From contig JBMNQC010000009.1 of assembly GCA_050943935.1 (NCBI GenBank), positions 53,464 through 117,463 of the forward strand: a stretch of 64,000 nucleotides of DNA, read 5' to 3'. Numbering within the stretch: position 1 is the first letter of the stretch; every line of letters begins with the position of its first letter. The notes beneath the pieces were generated by a model. It did no database searches. It was not told the DNA's origin and saw only the letters and a list, made by a program, of their open reading frames with translations. Positions 62,585-64,000 of this stretch are shown piece by piece. This stretch comes from Heteroscillospira sp050943935. Its GTDB lineage: Bacteria > Bacillota > Clostridia > Oscillospirales > Oscillospiraceae. The position numbers and the translations under genes are program-made.

Positions 62585-63931
62585 ATGGAACAACTGGCGA
62601 AAAATCAGCTTCACACCGCCAGGGTGGACAGCTTCAGTTCTCAGGGCTTCGGGGTGTGCAGAATAGACGGGCGCGCGGTGTTCCTGCCCGGCGCGCTCCC
62701 CGGTGAGCTGTGGGAAATGAAGCTTCTGAAAGTCACCGCCTCCGCCGTATACGCAAAGGGAATAAAGCTGCTTGAGAGTTCTGAGCACCGGACCGAGCCT
62801 GTCTGCCCGGTTTATGGCCGCTGCGGCGGCTGCGAGCTTATGCACATGGACTACGAGCTTGAGAAGGAGTTTAAGCTCCGCCGGGTGAACGACGCCTTCG
62901 CCCATATAGGCGGTCTGGATTTCCGCATAAAAGAAATACTGGGCGACGAGACCCGGTACAGATACCGCAACAAGGCCATATTCGCCGTGGGCGAGGGCGT
63001 CACCGGATTCTTCCGGGGGCGCAGCCACGACATAGTGCCTGTGGAAAGCTGCCTTATCCAGTCCCCCATTGCCGACGCGGCAGCCGCCGCCCTGCGCGCA
63101 TGGATGAGCGCAAACTCCGTGCCGGCCTATGATGAGGAGACAGGCCGTGGCTGCGTGCGGCACATTTTCGTCCGCAGCTCACGGGAGGGCGGCGCCGTGG
63201 CCTGCGTGGTCTGCGCAAGAGGGCTGGGCGCCAAAACCCAGAGCCTTGTGAAGGCCCTCACCGAGGCCGTTCCCCAGCTTACTGGCGTGGTGCTGAACAT
63301 AAACAAAAGCCGCGGCAACACCGTTCTGGCCGGAGATTTCCACACGCTGTGGGGCAGCGAGCTGCTGGAGGAGACGCTGTGCGGTCTGCGCTTCTCCCTC
63401 TCTCCCCTGTCCTTCTTTCAGATAAACCCGCCTCAGGCCGAGAGGCTGTATGAGCGGGCCGTTCAGTACGCCGCCCCCACAGGCGGTCTGGTGCTTGACC
63501 TCTACTGCGGCGCGGGCACTATAAGCCTGTGTCTGGCGCGGAAGGCCGACAGGGTCATAGGCGCCGAAATAGTGGAAAGCGCCGTAATGAACGCCCGGGA
63601 CAGCGCAGGGAGGAACGGCATAGAAAACGCCGAATTTATATGCGGCGACGCGGGCGACGCCGCCCGGGAGCTGCTGCGCCGGGGTGAAAAGCCCGACGCC
63701 GTAGTGCTGGACCCGCCCCGGAAGGGGCTGAGCGAGCAGGTCATAGACTGCGTCTGCGGCATGGAGCCGGAGCGCGTGGTATACGTCTCCTGCGACTGCG
63801 CCACCCTTGCCCGGGACATGAAGCGCTTTGCCGGACTGGGCTACCTCGCACAGACAGGCTGCGCCGTGGACATGTTCCCCTGCACCCACCATGTTGAGTG
63901 CGTTGTCTTGATGTCACGGGTGGAGAAATAG
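62585..63931 (+). CDS. rlmD: 23S rRNA (uracil-C5)-methyltransferase, RlmD/RumA family
   Basis: This 448-residue enzyme has an N-terminal TRAM domain, Fe-S cysteines in CPVYGRCGGCELMH near 78, the PLSFFQINPPQAE block near 275, SAM loop DLYCGAGTISLCLA near 303, and VLDPPRKGL with the catalytic cysteine in YVSCDCATLARD near 405. It methylates uracil in 23S rRNA (U1939 or U747; the exact target is not decided by sequence). The GGGGGCACTTTA ribosome region precedes the ATG. Confidence 0.93.
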   Translation: MEQLAKNQLHTARVDSFSSQGFGVCRIDGRAVFLPGALPGELWEMKLLKVTASAVYAKGIKLLESSEHRTEPVCPVYGRCGGCELMHMDYELEKEFKLRRVNDAFAHIGGLDFRIKEILGDETRYRYRNKAIFAVGEGVTGFFRGRSHDIVPVESCLIQSPIADAAAAALRAWMSANSVPAYDEETGRGCVRHIFVRSSREGGAVACVVCARGLGAKTQSLVKALTEAVPQLTGVVLNINKSRGNTVLAGDFHTLWGSELLEETLCGLRFSLSPLSFFQINPPQAERLYERAVQYAAPTGGLVLDLYCGAGTISLCLARKADRVIGAEIVESAVMNARDSAGRNGIENAEFICGDAGDAARELLRRGEKPDAVVLDPPRKGLSEQVIDCVCGMEPERVVYVSCDCATLARDMKRFAGLGYLAQTGCAVDMFPCTHHVECVVLMSRVEK

Positions 63932-64000
63932 GACTATTCAAAACACTGATAAATAAAGGGTTTCCAGACATTGCATTTTTCTCGCGGCAACTTTGCCGGG
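63932..64000. other. 69-base unassigned window end
   Basis: The short segment after rlmD shows no terminator, gene or repeat that I can support. Confidence 0.6.

Overview
This window is chromosomal DNA from an endospore-forming Clostridia-class Bacillota. The evidence is sporulation genes (yunB, yqfC, yqfD, ylbJ), a division-and-cell-wall cluster in Gram-positive order, a MurE with the DNPR motif of meso-diaminopimelate enzymes, a type A RNase P RNA, and an HPr-family protein with the regulatory Ser46. The G+C-rich coding style and the mix of ATG, GTG and TTG starts fit the Oscillospiraceae/Ruminococcaceae side of the Clostridia, but genus cannot be read from the window alone. Coding is very dense. 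No rRNA, tRNA, insertion sequence, prophage or CRISPR array was seen, and no gap without a gene exceeds 300 bases.

Layout. Positions 1-11,400 hold an accessory mix: the end of a PRK06851-type P-loop protein, an ECF sigma factor with its probable membrane anti-sigma partner, a DUF362 protein, a MerR regulator divergent from a MATE efflux pump, a flavodoxin-like reductase, an MBL hydrolase, ilvE, an A+T-richer XRE/zinc-ribbon regulator, and a phosphodiester glycosidase. From 11,400 to 21,000 are mostly minus-strand genes: nifU/nifS for Fe-S assembly, ligA with yunB, and a murD - M42 peptidase - M42 peptidase - 'aluminium resistance' PLP-enzyme operon. rnpB (plus strand) follows at 21.1 kb, then a three-gene unit of unknown protein - MoxR ATPase - VWA protein, a solitary carB, and a PHP phosphatase. 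From 28.5 to 34.4 kb an HlyD adaptor, ABC ATPase, ABC permease and SLH-domain protein form one export operon.

From 34.5 to 47 kb lies the dcw cluster, read mraZ-rsmH-ftsL-ftsI/spoVD-murE-mraY-ftsW-murG-murA-ftsQ-ftsZ. It has no murF, murC or ftsA, and murD lies 15 kb away. A sigma-A promoter and MraZ-type tandem 10-bp repeats precede mraZ, and ftsZ has its own promoter. From 47 to 51.5 kb comes DMT transporter-uvrC-rsmD-coaD-coiled-coil protein. A Crh-like HPr with Tyr in place of the phosphorylated His15 follows, then the compact yqfC-yqfD-phoH-ybeY-dgkA-era-recO-mutS2 operon. ylbJ is divergent from it, and DUF2461, capA-like and rlmD genes close the window.

Most of the window is core metabolism, envelope, repair and sporulation. 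I found no convincing wholly new multi-gene system. The best leads are the HPr Y15 variant, the exact CATATATT box ahead of all three sporulation units, the unknown-MoxR-VWA unit, the SLH-linked exporter, the reduced dcw cluster with its TTG starts and MraZ operator, the MerR operator, the paired 12-mers at the XRE gene, and a probably frameshifted small membrane ORF.
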